The position numbers and the translations under genes are program-made. Below the pieces are notes generated by a model, which saw only the letters and a list, made by a program, of their open reading frames with translations, did no database searches and was not told where the DNA came from. From Tanypteryx hageni (lineage: Eukaryota; Arthropoda; Insecta; Odonata; Petaluridae), in the NCBI GenBank assembly GCA_028673005.1, contig CM054116.1:81294572-81358571 (forward strand): a stretch of 64,000 nucleotides of DNA, given 5' to 3'. Below are positions 1 to 10,639 of the stretch, one piece after another. Numbering within the stretch: the stretch's first letter is position 1; each line of letters starts with the position of its first letter.

Positions 1-968
1 CTCATCCGTACATTTTGCTTCTCGTGTTATGATGCTTCCAAGGTATTTATATTCTGAAACTTGTTCTAAAGGCTTTCCCCCAATACTTATGTTCAGATTA
101 TCTTCTTTACCCGATATTCGAATGACCTTGGATTTTTCTGTATTTATTTCCATACCGTATTTTCTTCCTGCTATCACTAGTCTATTTACCATTTTTTGTA
201 GCTCCTCTTCCTTTCTTGTTAGAAGTACTTGATCATCTGCGTATTTTACTGTTCTTATAATCCTTCCTCCAATTTTGAAATCCCCTGTGCCTTCTAAAGC
301 TTCTTGCATTAGACTTTCTCCATATGTATTGAATAGGGTTGGCGATATGCAGCAGCCTTGTCTTACTCCTCTACCAATATTTATTCCGCAGGTGTCCGCA
401 TTCTCAAACCTGACCTTTACAACTTGATTCACATATAGATTCCTAATCAGTCTCCTGTCTTTCCAGTCTACACCTATATCCTTTAATATCTTCATCAACT
501 TGACCCAATTTACTTTATCAAAGGCCTTCTGCCAGTCTATGAAACATGCGCAGATATCTTGACTGTACTCTGTTGCCCTTTCTGATATGATTCTAACTAC
601 TCCTATAGCATCTCTAGTTCCTCGTCCTCTTCTGAAACCTAATTGATCTTCCCGTAGTATTTCTTCTGCTTTTTTCTCTAGCCTTTTATTAAGAATCCTC
701 GTGATGATTTTCGATGTGTATGACAGAAAGCTTATCGTTCTGTAATCTTTACACTGCATTGCCTTTGGTTTCTTCTTTAGAGGATCATTGTTACTTTTAG
801 GAAATCCCGAGGCCACTCTCCCGTGTCGTAAATCTTATTAATTAATTTCGTGATCGCTTTTAGTCCTTCTGATCCTATGACTTTTAGTATCTCAGCCGGT
901 ATTTCATCGCTGCCCGTGGCTTTCCCCTTCTTTAGTTCTACTATCACATTTTCTACTTCGCTCTCCAT
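1..968 (-). pseudogene. Reverse transcriptase domain of LINE copy A
   Basis: Would copy the element RNA at the nicked target. The N-terminal part is open at 777-968 (GKATGSDEIPAEILK). A one-base shift near 787 moves to a second frame that is open for 262 codons down to base 1, where it leaves the window. This second frame carries RRGRGTRDA, the first catalytic aspartate in CFIDWQKAFDKV near 535, RGVRQGCCISPTLFN, and the active site YADDQ at 232-243, followed by the KYLGS thumb region. A single indel and an otherwise long open frame suggest a fairly young copy. Upstream linker (DGKILSETKDVAQVWKEYI) is readable near 1040-1130. Confidence 0.85.
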
Positions 969-1339
969 AATACTTGGTCCTAAGTTGTCTCGTCAATGTT
1001 TTCCTCATCTTCCAGTTCAATTTTTGCCGCTCCTGCCTGTTTGCTGTATAATTCCTTAATGTATTCTTTCCATACCTGTGCTACATCCTTTGTTTCTGAG
1101 AGTATCTTCCCATCTGTATTCATAATTCCCATACCACTAATTCCATTAGATTTCTTATCTTATAACTTGAGTGCTTTAGCGTACATCATATCGTACCGTC
1201 CTAACTTCTCCATTTGTTCTATTTCATCACATTTTCCTTTTATCCAATTTTCTCTAGCTTTATCTGTTACCCTTCTCAACTAATTGTTTATACGCCTATA
1301 GTTGGCTCTACCTTCTTCAGTGTTAACGTTTTTCCATTT

Positions 1340-1890
1340 TCATCTCTCATTCATTTTCTCCAGAATTTCCTTCGTGATCCGTGGTTTTCTGATTTTCTTC
1401 TCTTGTTTTCCAATCTCTTTATTCAAGGTATCCTTGATACTGGTTTTAATTTCTTTCCATTCCATATCAACGGTCTTCGGTTTGTTTTCCAGCTTTCTTA
1501 AGTTATCTTCCAACTTCATGCTGACTACATCCTGCCTTTCTTTCAGTTTTTCTAGGTCCCAGGCCTGTCTTTCTCTTCTCGTTTTTCTTATTTGTTTGAG
1601 CTTTGTACTCACGTCAAGTATTAGAAGGCTGTGATCTGAACCAATGTCCGCTCCTTGAAATGCCTTGGCGTTCTTTATGCTGTTCCTGAATCTTTGTTTT
1701 ACAAGGATGTAATCTATTTGGCATCTCATTCTATCTCATGGGCTTTTCCATGTGTATAACCTTCCTTTATGGTTTTTGAACCATGTATTAGTCACTACAA
1801 GAATTCTACGAGTTTCTCCCCTCCTCGATTTCTGTTCCCAAGTCCGTATTGCCCTACAACATTTTCTTCCTGTCCTTCTCCGACTATGCT
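1340..1890 (-). pseudogene. C-terminal half of APE-type endonuclease, LINE copy A
   Basis: Endonuclease that would nick the target site. The clean frame at 1340-1729 begins with QIDYILV and has the terminal catalytic SDH at residues 31-33 (GADIGSDHSLL), then the basic linker toward the RT. Just upstream, in shifted frames, VVGQYGLGNRN and NTWFKNHKGRLYTWKSP can be read, which are standard parts of this family. The N-terminal WNVRT and SEVRW motifs are absent, because the element stops at the (TA)n tract. Confidence 0.8.
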
Positions 1891-1910
1891 CATGATATAT
1901 ATATGTATAC

Positions 1911-1913
<3 letters not shown>

Positions 1914-1965
<52 letters not shown>
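1914..1965. repeat. (TA)n microsatellite
   Basis: A nearly pure TA run that abuts the truncated 5' end of LINE copy A. A TATACGTG interruption lies just upstream of it. Open frames with IYIYIY runs on either strand come from this repeat. Confidence 0.97.
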
Positions 1966-1968
<3 letters not shown>

Positions 1969-2238
1969 CACATATCTTTAGAAATAGCTGCTTCTTACAT
2001 ATATATAGGATATGTGATATAAAATCCAAGTTACTTCTAGAAGAGCTAAAGAGCTTAAATTTGGCATGACGATAGGTAATTGAGTACTACCTCTGGGAAA
2101 AAACCAATATTCTAGAACAACTGATATTTAAGGGGTGTTTGAACCCTAAGTTCCAACGTAAACCCCTATTAGAAAAGCACTGATGGCGCAGGGCTATGTA
2201 AAATTCCTTTTTAAAATTATTTGCAATAATTGTTAATT
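1966..2238. other. Non-coding, unassigned
   Basis: No coding potential is seen. The string AAGAGCTAAAGAGC near 2042 also occurs near 8563 inside the Helitron-family region, so a decayed Helitron piece is possible, but the match is too short to call. Confidence 0.4.
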
Positions 2239-2362
2239 CCGCGGTAGTCGACCCTCTTATGTTAAAGGAGCATCAAGGGGTGACGATGATTTCTGCGAAT
2301 ACAGACACCAGATGCCAACTTATTCCAGCATAAGTTTAGGTAGAAATTAACAGTAAGCTTTT
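2239..2362. repeat. Fragment of the 22-kb TIR element family
   Basis: About 125 bp that match the reverse complement of roughly 22085-22215 at about 85 percent by eye, starting at TCCGCGGTAGTCG and ending near AAGCTTTTAAT. Neither end has the family's terminal inverted repeats, so this is an internal fragment. Confidence 0.75.
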
Positions 2363-2622
2363 AATGACAGAGCTGCTTATTTTAGTAATGATAAAAAACT
2401 TAAACTCATTTAAAAGAACATCTTTAATATTATAAAAATATAATGTCATCTGAATCGTCAAAATACTTTGCGCGTATACTTCGTAGAAATCTTCGTCTTC
2501 TACATGTACAAACGTAGACTCAAGCGAGTTGCAGTGAATTTACTATCGATACTTGCAGATTGTATAATCTGTTCAGAAATCTTCATGTAAGACGCGCAGC
2601 CCCTTTTTCTTGCTGATATTTT

Positions 2623-2625
<3 letters not shown>
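2363..2625. other. AT-rich spacer, nothing recognised
   Basis: No motif, repeat or open frame of note is seen up to the next (TA)n tract. Confidence 0.4.

Positions 2626-2691
<66 letters not shown>
2626..2691. repeat. (TA)n microsatellite
   Basis: 66 bases of pure TA alternation directly joined to the truncated 5' edge of PLE-A. Confidence 0.98.
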
Positions 2692-2693
<2 letters not shown>

Positions 2694-2699
2694 AAGACA

Positions 2700-3640
2700 C
2701 TAATCAATTTTTTCCAACGCCTAAAAGCACTCCAGTACCCACTCCCATCAAACACCATCACGGTTACCTTAGATCTTTGTTCACTTTATACATATATACC
2801 CCACACCGATGGACTCGCTGTTCTTCGAACCTGCTTTGATAACAGTTCAGGAGAGAAGAAACCTACTGTTTTCTTACTTCACTGGCGGAAATGGTTATCA
2901 CAAAAAACAACTTCTCATACGGAGAGCACCATTTCATTCAAATTAAAGTAACCGCCATGGTAACTCGGATGGCCCCCTCCTATGCGAACTGCTTCCTGAC
3001 TGGATGGGAGTCCCAGCTCCTTCAATCTTCTCCCCAAATTCCCCTTATTTGGCTCCGCTTCATTGACGACATATTTTTTCTATGGACCGATGGGACGGAG
3101 TTTCTTAATTCCTTTCTTCGGGCAGTTTACACCCATCCCACCCTCTCTTTCACTCAATACTCTTCTACATCACACTCCACGTTCGTAAACGTTAACCTTC
3201 TTCTCCGTAATGGGCGCATTGGCACCTCGGTGCACATCAAAGATACCAACCACCTACAATACCTCCACTACATCAGCTGCCACCCACAACACACTAAGAA
3301 ATCTCTTCCTTACTCCCTCGCGTGGCTTTAGAATCTGCTTGAATAGCACGTCGCTATCCGATTATTCCGCCTTACTCCTTGAAGCTTTCATCAATCGAGA
3401 CTACCCTGCCGACTTATCCCGCAATGAAATACATCGCGCATTCTCCTCCCCCCCTCCAGACAAACCAAACCTGAACCTACCCACTCAAACAGAAACCCCC
3501 TTGACTCTCACTACAACCTATTATCTGGGGCTGCACGAAGCACTAATTAATATCCTCGCGGCCGCCCATCCAATTCTCCTTAATACACTCACAACAACGC
3601 TACCCTTCCCTAAGCTCTCCATGATATCCTTCCGCTAACC
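2700..3640 (+). pseudogene. PLE-A reverse transcriptase
   Basis: Three consecutive frames together cover most of a PLE RT. The first (to about 2870) has TLDLCSLYTYIPH, the PLE form of the first catalytic aspartate motif. The second (2891-3331) has TRMAPSYANCF, then RFIDDIFFLW with the catalytic pair at residues 59-60, and later the YISCHPQHTKKS region. The third (about 3290-3638) carries the C-terminal RT/thumb part. The GTAMGT-type box reads VTAMVT, an unusual substitution at a normally conserved glycine. Frameshifts mean no intact protein. Confidence 0.88.
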
Positions 3641-3739
3641 CAGAAATCTTGGCGGCCTGCTATGGCGCAAGGAACTCACAGTTGGTCCTCCACCTTCCCC
3701 CACAGGGTCTTTCCTTTGTAAAAATCCACGCTGCCTCAT

Positions 3740-4063
3740 TTGATCCATCTTAGATACTTCTTCCTCATTTACCAGCTCTGTTACACAAATCTCAAATCCA
3801 ATCTTATCCCGCGGCACTTGTACCTCCAAAAACGTTACATATATCTTCTCACTTGTACTCAATGCCTTGCGTTCTACGTAGGCCTCACAACCACACCCCT
3901 TAATATCCGCATGAACGGCCATTGGAATAGCGTCGCTCTTAGGCGCCCCCTTCCGGTGGCCGACCATGCGTTAACCCACTCCCTACCTTTCAACAGCTGC
4001 TTTACAGTAAAAACCATCCATGCTCTTCTAGTTAGTTTCCCCACGCCACAACTCTGTCACTAG
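3740..4063 (+). pseudogene. PLE-A GIY-YIG endonuclease domain
   Basis: The 107-residue frame carries YIYLLTC at residues 33-39, a CxxC pair at 39 and 42, YVG at 46-48 and IRMNGH at 56-61, in the spacing of PLE-type GIY-YIG nucleases. These would nick target DNA for priming. It ends at a stop at 4061-4063, about 150 bases before the hairpin tail. The link back to RT needs at least one frameshift. Confidence 0.88.
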
Positions 4064-4213
4064 GAACTAGCCCACATTGACATCTTCCGCTCTCTCTCCT
4101 TCCCAGGTTAAAATCTTCATTAAAACTCCCACTCCAATTACCCATCTTTTTCCATACCCCTCTTTTCTCGAACCCCGGTGTAACGCTTAGTTTTAGTTTC
4201 CGTTATTCTCTCG

Positions 4214-4237
4214 CCGACGAAGGGCAGTAGCCCGAAA
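4214..4237 (+). ncRNA. Hammerhead-like core in PLE-A tail
   Basis: CCGACGA, one extra A, a GGGC/GCCC stem with an AGTA loop, then GAAA. This resembles the CUGANGA, stem II, GAAA core of hammerhead ribozymes, which are known from PLE terminal repeats. Two departures weaken it: C instead of U at the second core position, and one extra base before stem II. Stems I and III are not established, so this may be a decayed ribozyme. Confidence 0.5.
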
Positions 4238-4294
4238 GCTCCAAACTACAAGCTTTCCTCTATCGCTGTGGAGGTCGACAACTTTTTGTCATTG

Positions 4295-4297
<3 letters not shown>

Positions 4298-4336
<39 letters not shown>
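4298..4336. repeat. (TA)n microsatellite
   Basis: TA run that bounds the 3' tail of PLE-A. Confidence 0.95.
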
Positions 4337-4338
<2 letters not shown>

Positions 4339-5207
4339 ATATAAATTTCAATCAAAATGTTTATCACATCGTTTATGCGACACTATTTTGGACATTTGCG
4401 GCGTTATTTGATATGGCATCCTTTCATCTTGTCTTTATGACAGTAATAAGCCTTTAAAGACCGTGTAAAAGTTTTCGTAGGCATTGAATGTTAGGTCGTT
4501 ATTTTTGATATGTGCTTCTATTTTTAAGGAAGGCTATTTTATCGACAGAAAACAGGTTTGAAAATAACATATCACTAAATTGGACCGTTGACTCAACCAT
4601 AGCAATTTTCAGTCCGTTTAGGGGCTCGATTTCAAGTTGGTTGCATTGAAGCACCGAAATTTATTATCCAAAAAGTAGAAAATAATTGGGAACACGATTA
4701 TAAATTCGTAAACTTATGCTGAAGGTCAATAATTGGAATTTTAGCTGTATCTATATTTTATATTCCGACTCATTTTTACTAAAACATTGGTATGATAGAA
4801 AGGCTTGAGTATTCCGTAAACCTTGAGAGCTCTGTGGAATTCTATATATTTTGATATTACAATAATTAAAGATATCAGGAATAACAAAGAGATTAGATCG
4901 AAAATAAGGAAAGCTGAGCTGAGAAAAAAGGAAGGCGAACTTAACGTGGAATTTCCCGAGGAAGGATTCCATGACCAAAGTTGTCATTGAAAAAAACTTG
5001 AAGACGAAAGAGGATGAAGGAAGATTATATTTTCGTCGATAGATTTTTGGAAAAGAAAGCTGTGGAGGACAGGCAAATGTGGAGGGAACGGTATAATTCA
5101 ACTTGCTATTGATAATGATTAAAAAGTGATAGGATGAAACGTTGATATGAAGAATAGCATTACATAGACTATGCATGTCTATGAGGAGATGTGAGCTTAT
5201 TAGAGGC
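4337..5207. other. AT-rich, non-coding
   Basis: No recognised feature. The 141-codon minus-strand frame at 4751-5176 has no family motif. Confidence 0.4.
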
Positions 5208-5480
5208 TTTTGAGATGTAGGTACCGTCTAGACTAGAGAAAATTAGCTGAACAAAAGGAAAAGCAAATGAGGAAGTTTTAAGTGCAGTAGGAAAAGAGGG
5301 AAACTTAATTGGAATGGTAAGAGGAGACTAAATTTTGAGACAAGGGTTTGTTGAAATCATAAAAGATATGGTGCAAGGAAAGTGACAGAGGTAGGAAGTG
5401 AAAGGGAATACTGGATGTTTTAAATGAAAGGTATGGTTATGATAGGATGAATACGGGGTTAGATAGATAAATGTACAATA
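5208..5480 (+). pseudogene. LINE polymerase C-terminal scrap
   Basis: On the plus strand, with several stops, EAFEM, LEKIS and NEEVL, then KEGNLIGMVRGD can be read. Spacing and wording match the region after the RT in RTE-like LINEs, where AFELW, RIxW, NEEVL and KRRKLxxxGH follow one another. It is heavily decayed and has no RT core or 3' tail. It could come from either LINE family in this window. Confidence 0.55.
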
Positions 5481-7479
5481 TTTGATAGGGTTAGCCTAAA
5501 ACATTCCAAGAACTATTACTTCTATACCTTTATTTGAAGCTGTACAGCGAGTATATCCGTGGACTAATTTTTATATTTGCCATTTCAAAATATTCAAATT
5601 GTAGAGGATGGGCCGTTGTCCGAGAATAGGTTGCAGTAATTGAGTGATGCGAACCTCCGCTGACCTCTTTGTTTATTTTTGCGCCGTGGCCACGTGGGAA
5701 CGCAGGGGGCGTGAGGGCATAATGGGTTTTTGCGGTCGAGGTGCACCCTCGCGGGTACACTATCATCATTTCCATAGATATAGCACAAAGTTCCATTTTT
5801 TCATCCCTGAGATAATAAAATGAACGCAGAAAATTGCAAATGATGAGAATGCTTTTCTAATGACGTCGGAAAAAGTTTCCGCGTTATAAATCTCCTTTCG
5901 AATAAAATTTGCATGTGATGGGCGGAGAGTAGGAATGGAGGTTTCGTTTGGGAGCAAATTAGTTGCCGCGAATAATTTTCATCCTTATCTCAATTTGGCC
6001 ATTTAATTCTGAACCATATTCACGTGCTACCGATGCCGCCTAAATGGTCTTCCTGCGGGAAATACACGAATGATGCGCTTTCGCAATGATGTTTCCATAC
6101 AAGAAATAAGTTGATTTTGTTTGATATATATTTCAGTGATTAATTATTTTCTCTTTTCTTAAGCATTCAAAACTCAGGGTAAAGAAATTCTTATCCCTTT
6201 TACACTTTATTTTAATTTATTCCTTTAAACTAGCTCCTTTATAAAAGCTATTATAAGTCCTATTTATACAATAAAGATTACAAATAGATTATTTTCTTAG
6301 GACTCGTGTTATATTTATTTGTTTTGGGCGATATGCAAACCCCATCATTAAAATAAAAACATCACGTTATCATCTAATTGGCTTTAACTGAGCTTGATAA
6401 TTAGTTTTATTGCATATTCCATAGAAGGAGATTCTAGAAATAAAATTATTTTCATGTGAGGTTAACGCATGGAAAATTGTCTTTAAATATACAAATACTT
6501 TATATGTGAGCGTGTCAATTTCAAATTCTCTGTATCCTGAGAGAATCAAGTTATAAGTGTAATCTCACGACAGCTGAATACAATTATAGTACTATTTAGA
6601 ATTGATATTCGTAAAAACTTTAGATAAACATAAGTTATCTTTATTGTTATTAATTAAGTATCTTAATTATGGATGTGAACAACATGACTTCCTCATTTTA
6701 GATTTGAATCTTGCTATGAATCCTTGAAAAAATAATTATTTATTCATATGGTAACAGTATGTTAAATTCTGTCTTTATCTCCTTATAGTAAACCTTTTGA
6801 CCGAATCGTAGTTTTTAATATGTTTTGGGAGCATTTCTGTTGTTAAACTGGCCTATTTATTGTCCATTATAAGAACACGTGTCACAACTGCAATTACCTT
6901 GCCAGTCTTTGAACTTAACCCAAAATCTGCGTAACCGAAAAAGGTCAACTACCGTGAAAACGCAATTCCTGGATTAATTCACTGCCAGGTCTAGAACGTA
7001 ACACGTCCTCCCTCATCTCCCAGAATGGTTGATATTTTTCTTCTTTTAAAGCGAAAAAAGCAGAAGCCATCGCACTGACAAATAATAGATTCACAAAAAT
7101 AATCCTCGCGGTGCAAATTGCCCCTTTAGTTATTTTTTTCAGGACAGAAAGCGAGGGAAAGGAAAGCAGAGAAACGAAGCCTAGACAAAGACTAGGAGGT
7201 GAGCAAACAGTTTAGGAAAAGCAGATAAAGTACCGAGCGTTATTACTCGTTTCCAGGCTGGTGAAGGGAATGAAACAAACCTGCGGAATAGTTCCGAAAC
7301 TGCGAGTACGCGATAGTCACGAGTCGTTTCTGCTCTCTCCTTAATTTTGTCCCTCACGCTATGGCAACGCCAGCGAGCGGAGAAAGTAAGAGAGCGTATA
7401 GCTGGAACATTGTTCACGGTGAAGGGAGGAGTGGTGATGCAGCGAAAGCAAAAGGGTAACTTGGGCAGGGAAATGATGC
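5481..7479. other. AT-rich, non-coding
   Basis: Nothing recognised in about 2 kb. A short GC-richer patch at about 5640-5770 has no matching copy that I could see. The frames at 5530-5957 and 7181-7522 show no family features. Confidence 0.4.
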
Positions 7480-7487
7480 ATCTAGAG
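7480..7487. repeat. 8-bp target-site duplication, left
   Basis: ATCTAGAG directly before the hAT terminus; an identical copy follows the other end at 9160-9167. It fits the nTnnnnAn preference of hAT elements. Confidence 0.9.
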
Positions 7488-8104
7488 CAGCTTTTCTCAA
7501 CCTTTTTCATAATACGGCTCACCTAAGCTACAGGAAGTTATCCGCGGAGCACCTAAACTACAAGAAATTTTAATACATATGAGTGCATCAATATTGGCAG
7601 TAGAAAATTATATATGATTGGCTAAAAGTAGCCGGTTATTTAAAAATACATAAAGGAATGTATTAAAATTTTCATTTGTAATTCATTACATTTGATTTTT
7701 AGTGCTTTTCGTCATTGCTGAAAAGCACTATTAACTTCTTTATGTCCGTCTGTCCGTCCGACCGTTCGGTCGTACGCATATATCAGGGACGAATTGGCTG
7801 AACCGATTTCATCCAAATTTCGTGCATGAAATATAATACGAGATCAAAATGACATATTTCGACCTGATCGACTCAACAGGGGTGCCACAATTGCAAAATA
7901 AAACTTTTCGGTAATAGTGAATTTGGTAGGAATTGGCCGAACCGATTTCAACGAAATTTTTTATGAAAGAGGTGTCCAACATAAAAAAACAAAATCAAGA
8001 TTTTTAATATCGATATAGAAATTGATGGAATAATACGATCCGAAGATCCTATGCAGACAGGCATAAGCTGTAAATTTGGGAATAATTTTGAAACGAGAAA
8101 AGTC

Positions 8105-8176
8105 TGCTATGACCTGGAATCGAACCCGGGTCTTCCACTTTACGGGCAGATATTCTACCACTGAACTATCGTAGCA
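8105..8176 (-). pseudogene. tRNA-like sequence (72 nt)
   Basis: On the minus strand the ends TGCTACG and CATAGCA pair at 6 of 7 positions. A D-arm with TAGTTCAGTGGTAGAA (box A-like) and a T-arm with GGTTCGATTCC (box B) are clear. The anticodon stem is weak, and the loop CCGTAAA has C where U33 is expected. The D and T arms look most like tRNA-Gly, whereas the anticodon position reads GTA. I call it a pseudogene or tRNA-derived insertion. Flanks GAAACGAGAAAAG and CTTTTCTCGTTTC-like strings extend the acceptor stem. Confidence 0.7.
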
Positions 8177-8233
8177 GATCAATTTTCTCGTTTCTGAATG
8201 CGGATGTTTTCTTGGTTGGGACGGAGCTATCCA

Positions 8234-8312
8234 AGCTAGTATCAAACTGCCCCAACGGATGTGAAAAATGTATCTCTTCCAGGACATCCGTTGGGGCAGT
8301 ATGATACTAGCT
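8234..8312. other. Strong hairpin, 29-bp arms, 21-nt loop
   Basis: Arms at 8234-8262 and 8284-8312 are complementary at 28 of 29 positions around a 21-base loop. Size and shape resemble a microRNA precursor, but equally a fold-back miniature transposon. No second copy is seen in the window. Confidence 0.7.
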
Positions 8313-9159
8313 ACATACAAGTAATAAAAATTATTTTAAAAAGGTATTTGTGTTGAACTGTTCACATCAATTTTAAGCAAATTTAATATATATAATGTAC
8401 ACATATACAAAACCGGACCGGATCAACCAAACGGGGGTGCCACACGTACAAATTAAACTCTTTCTGTAATTATAGATTTGGAAGGAATTGGGTGAGCGAA
8501 TTTCAACAAAACTTTGTATTTAAGGTTTGTACAACATAACATAATGAAATCACGATTTTTAAAGAAGAGCTAAAGAGCCGGGCTACGACAGTAAACAGTG
8601 AAATAATATTTCTTTCGCACGTATTAATAGAGAACTGACCGCATGGATTTTAATCCAATATAGTAGGTATACCTATTTGTTCTTCATATATAAATAACAA
8701 AAATAGCATATTTCAACCAGGTCAACTAAACAAGGTTACCACAATATCAAGGTTAGAATCTTTCTGTAACTATGAATATCGAAGGTATTGGCTGAGCCGG
8801 TTTCAAACAGAAATTTCTTTTTTAGGGCGAGTATAGAATGGCAAAACGAAATGAACATGTTTTGAACGGATCTAAAAAGTAGGACTTGTACAACATAAGG
8901 AAAAATAATTTCTGATTTGAAAGCAAATACATACATACATACGATTGTACTACGGCGAATTTTACGAAAAGCACTTGTGAACCACGGGAAACCGGTGTAC
9001 ATCCCTTCTTGTTATAAAATATTAGGCTTTCGCTATTCTTTTTCAATAGTTATTAATTATTGTTAACCGATCCTAAATTTTATAAAAAAAATTCGCGACT
9101 CAATTCGAACCCTTTTGCGACCCACCAGTGGGCGGCGACCCAATGGTTGAGAAACACTG

Positions 9160-9167
9160 ATCTAGAG
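9160..9167. repeat. 8-bp target-site duplication, right
   Basis: ATCTAGAG, identical to 7480-7487. Confidence 0.9.
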
Positions 9168-9800
9168 GCAGAGAAAGATATAGATGATGAAGGAAAGAGG
9201 ACAGAAATGTATGGAACGAGTGAGACAACGGGAGAGGGAGGAAGGGAGAGAGAGGGAGGCTTGAGTGAGATGGGTTTCTGAGGTAGGAGTCTGCGGCCTG
9301 CCCAGGGGCAACTCGTGGGTTAATTAAGGAGGGAGGAGGAGAGAGTCGTGGAGAGGAAGAGGAGGAAAGGGAAGAGGAGAGAGTGTGAGGGTTTGCGTAA
9401 GGAGACATGGGAATTTAAAGGGAGAAAGAAAGAGAGAGAGGGGAAGGTGTGTGGGCGTGAATTCAGGAAAAACATTACATAAATCTGTGGTCGAGTTGGG
9501 ATAGAGCCGTCCTATCTTTTGCCCTCCCTTTTAATCTTTTCCCCATTCCCCGCGTTCATTACTCAATCGCCGTTCTTTAGCTCCCCCCCCCCCTCTCACC
9601 CACCTCCACCCATCCTTTTCCATCCTATTCCTACTAATTTCACGCCTCCTTCCCTTCTTTCACCCCCTCCCTCCGTCCTCGGCTTTCTATCTGGTCCCTT
9701 CTCTTTCTGTCTATCTTTCTCTCCCACTCCTCTCGACCTCGTCCCATTCCAATCCTTTAGTTTCTCTCCTTTCACTTCCCCCAAAACCTTGTTGCCGCGG
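9168..9800. repeat. Purine block followed by pyrimidine block
   Basis: About 9168-9460 is GA-rich on the plus strand, and about 9520-9800 is CT-rich. The frames at 9100-9408 and 9519-9830 are proline/serine-rich artefacts of this composition. Confidence 0.75.
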
Positions 9801-10470
9801 TTGCCAAACCCTTTAGACGTAGGTTTTTGAGATTCGTCTCATGTTAGTTAACGCTGCTACGATGCCGTCTCTTCTCTTGCTTGCGTTGTGAGCTTATTTA
9901 CAACTCAATAAGGTTTTATTCTCTTTCTTTCTATCTCTCTTCCTCTCTTTTATCGCTCTTCCTCTCTCTCTATTTTTATCTTTCTTCCTCTCTTGTCGCC
10001 GTATCCCTTATCCGTTACGGATTAGAACGAATCAACTTGATAGGATTCGCGTCCATGCCCGGTTGGCTCGTATTCATTACATTTTCAAGAAACAACTTAA
10101 TAATAATATTTTATCAATTTTGTTATCCCCTAGGATTGGAAAATCTTTAATTTAGAGATATTTTTATGATACTTCTGTAATTTTGAAGTGCTTTCCTCTT
10201 TTTTGTCGTAGACGCATGATAGGTTTTCTGCTCTGTTATATCTCATTATCTTATATTAAGTACTTGTATACTATTACAGTCGACTACTTAAACTACAAAT
10301 CAGCCTTAGATTATGGTTTTATTTTTATTAAAATTCAGTATCTTTAACTGTCTGCAAATGGATAATGAAATTGCTAGATGATAAGAAACGATGAAATTAT
10401 TAATGTTACAATATCTCTGAAACTAATGATGACATTGTAATGTGAAACTCCTTCAGCCAAAAAGATTGTA
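9801..10470. other. Non-coding, nothing recognised
   Basis: T-rich, no motif or repeat identified. Confidence 0.4.
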
Positions 10471-10493
10471 GGAACCCGGTGGTTTTCGCCCAT

Positions 10494-10510
10494 TAAGTGG
10501 GCATCTTCAG
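10494..10510 (-). ncRNA. Hammerhead-like core in PLE-B tail
   Basis: On the minus strand: CTGAAGA at 10504-10510. Reading on toward lower coordinates, one extra T and a GCCCA/TGGGC stem follow; the listed interval stops at GAAA (10494-10497). The core bases match the hammerhead CUGANGA and GAAA boxes, and the extra base before stem II is atypical. Stems I and III are not shown. Confidence 0.5.
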
Positions 10511-10639
10511 GGGTGGCTTGATCGGACAGTGACTAAAAGTCGACTGTGAGAGCAGCAAAGTATTTAGGTGCTAAGGTAAACGAAAGACAAATGAAATACG
10601 AAAAGTTTAGCTTAGATGTTATGTTAATCTGTGAGTTTA

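Larger units (their letters stand above)
1..1890 (-). mobile_element. RTE-type LINE, copy A (5'-truncated, leaves the window)
   Basis: A non-LTR retrotransposon read leftwards, from an endonuclease fragment at the (TA)n tract near 1890 to a reverse transcriptase that is still open at base 1. The order endonuclease, linker, RT and the motifs fit the RTE clade, the group related to the CFDP2-type endonuclease. The 5' part of the endonuclease is missing. The reading frame changes around 787 and between 968 and 1340, and there are stops near 1730 and 1800, so this copy is dead. The 3' end lies outside the window. Clade assignment is by motif reading only. Confidence 0.85.
2692..4297 (+). mobile_element. 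Penelope-like retroelement PLE-A (5'-truncated)
   Basis: A plus-strand PLE with RT followed by a GIY-YIG endonuclease, the order that defines endonuclease-bearing Penelope elements. The 5' part of the ORF is missing and the element begins abruptly at a (TA)n tract. Its 3' tail ends at another (TA)n tract. The coding region is split by frameshifts near 2890, 3300 and 3640-3740. The tail at 4214-4237 holds a hammerhead-like hairpin (see that entry). Confidence 0.9.
7690..9010 (+). mobile_element. Helitron family A, copy 1 (decayed)
   Basis: Repeats of the string GGAATTGGCTGAACCGATTT, each followed about 100 bp later by a GGGGTGCCACAATTGC-like string, appear near 7785, 7930, 8480 and 8770 with about 150-170 bp or larger spacing. 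The same pattern fills 32886-34214 in the other orientation. The right end near 8975-9010 (CACGGGAAACCGGTGTAC) may be a degraded terminal hairpin. Non-coding. Confidence 0.6.
7488..9159. mobile_element. hAT-superfamily element (non-autonomous, with a nested insertion)
   Basis: The ends are CAGCTTTTCTCAACC and, inverted, CAGTGTTTCTCAACC (13 of 15 identical), flanked by an exact 8-bp duplication. That combination is diagnostic of hAT. No transposase is present. The outer 200 bp on the left and 150 bp on the right look like hAT body. The centre, about 7690-9010, belongs to a Helitron repeat family and probably inserted later. Confidence 0.9.

Noticed and set aside
2500..2839. Frames with long IYIYIY runs
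   Set aside because: Pure translation of (TA)n. Only the plus-strand part after 2692 is real PLE sequence.
4751..5176. 141-codon minus frame as a gene
   Set aside because: No domain recognised, AT-rich surroundings, no splice or promoter signals that I could support.
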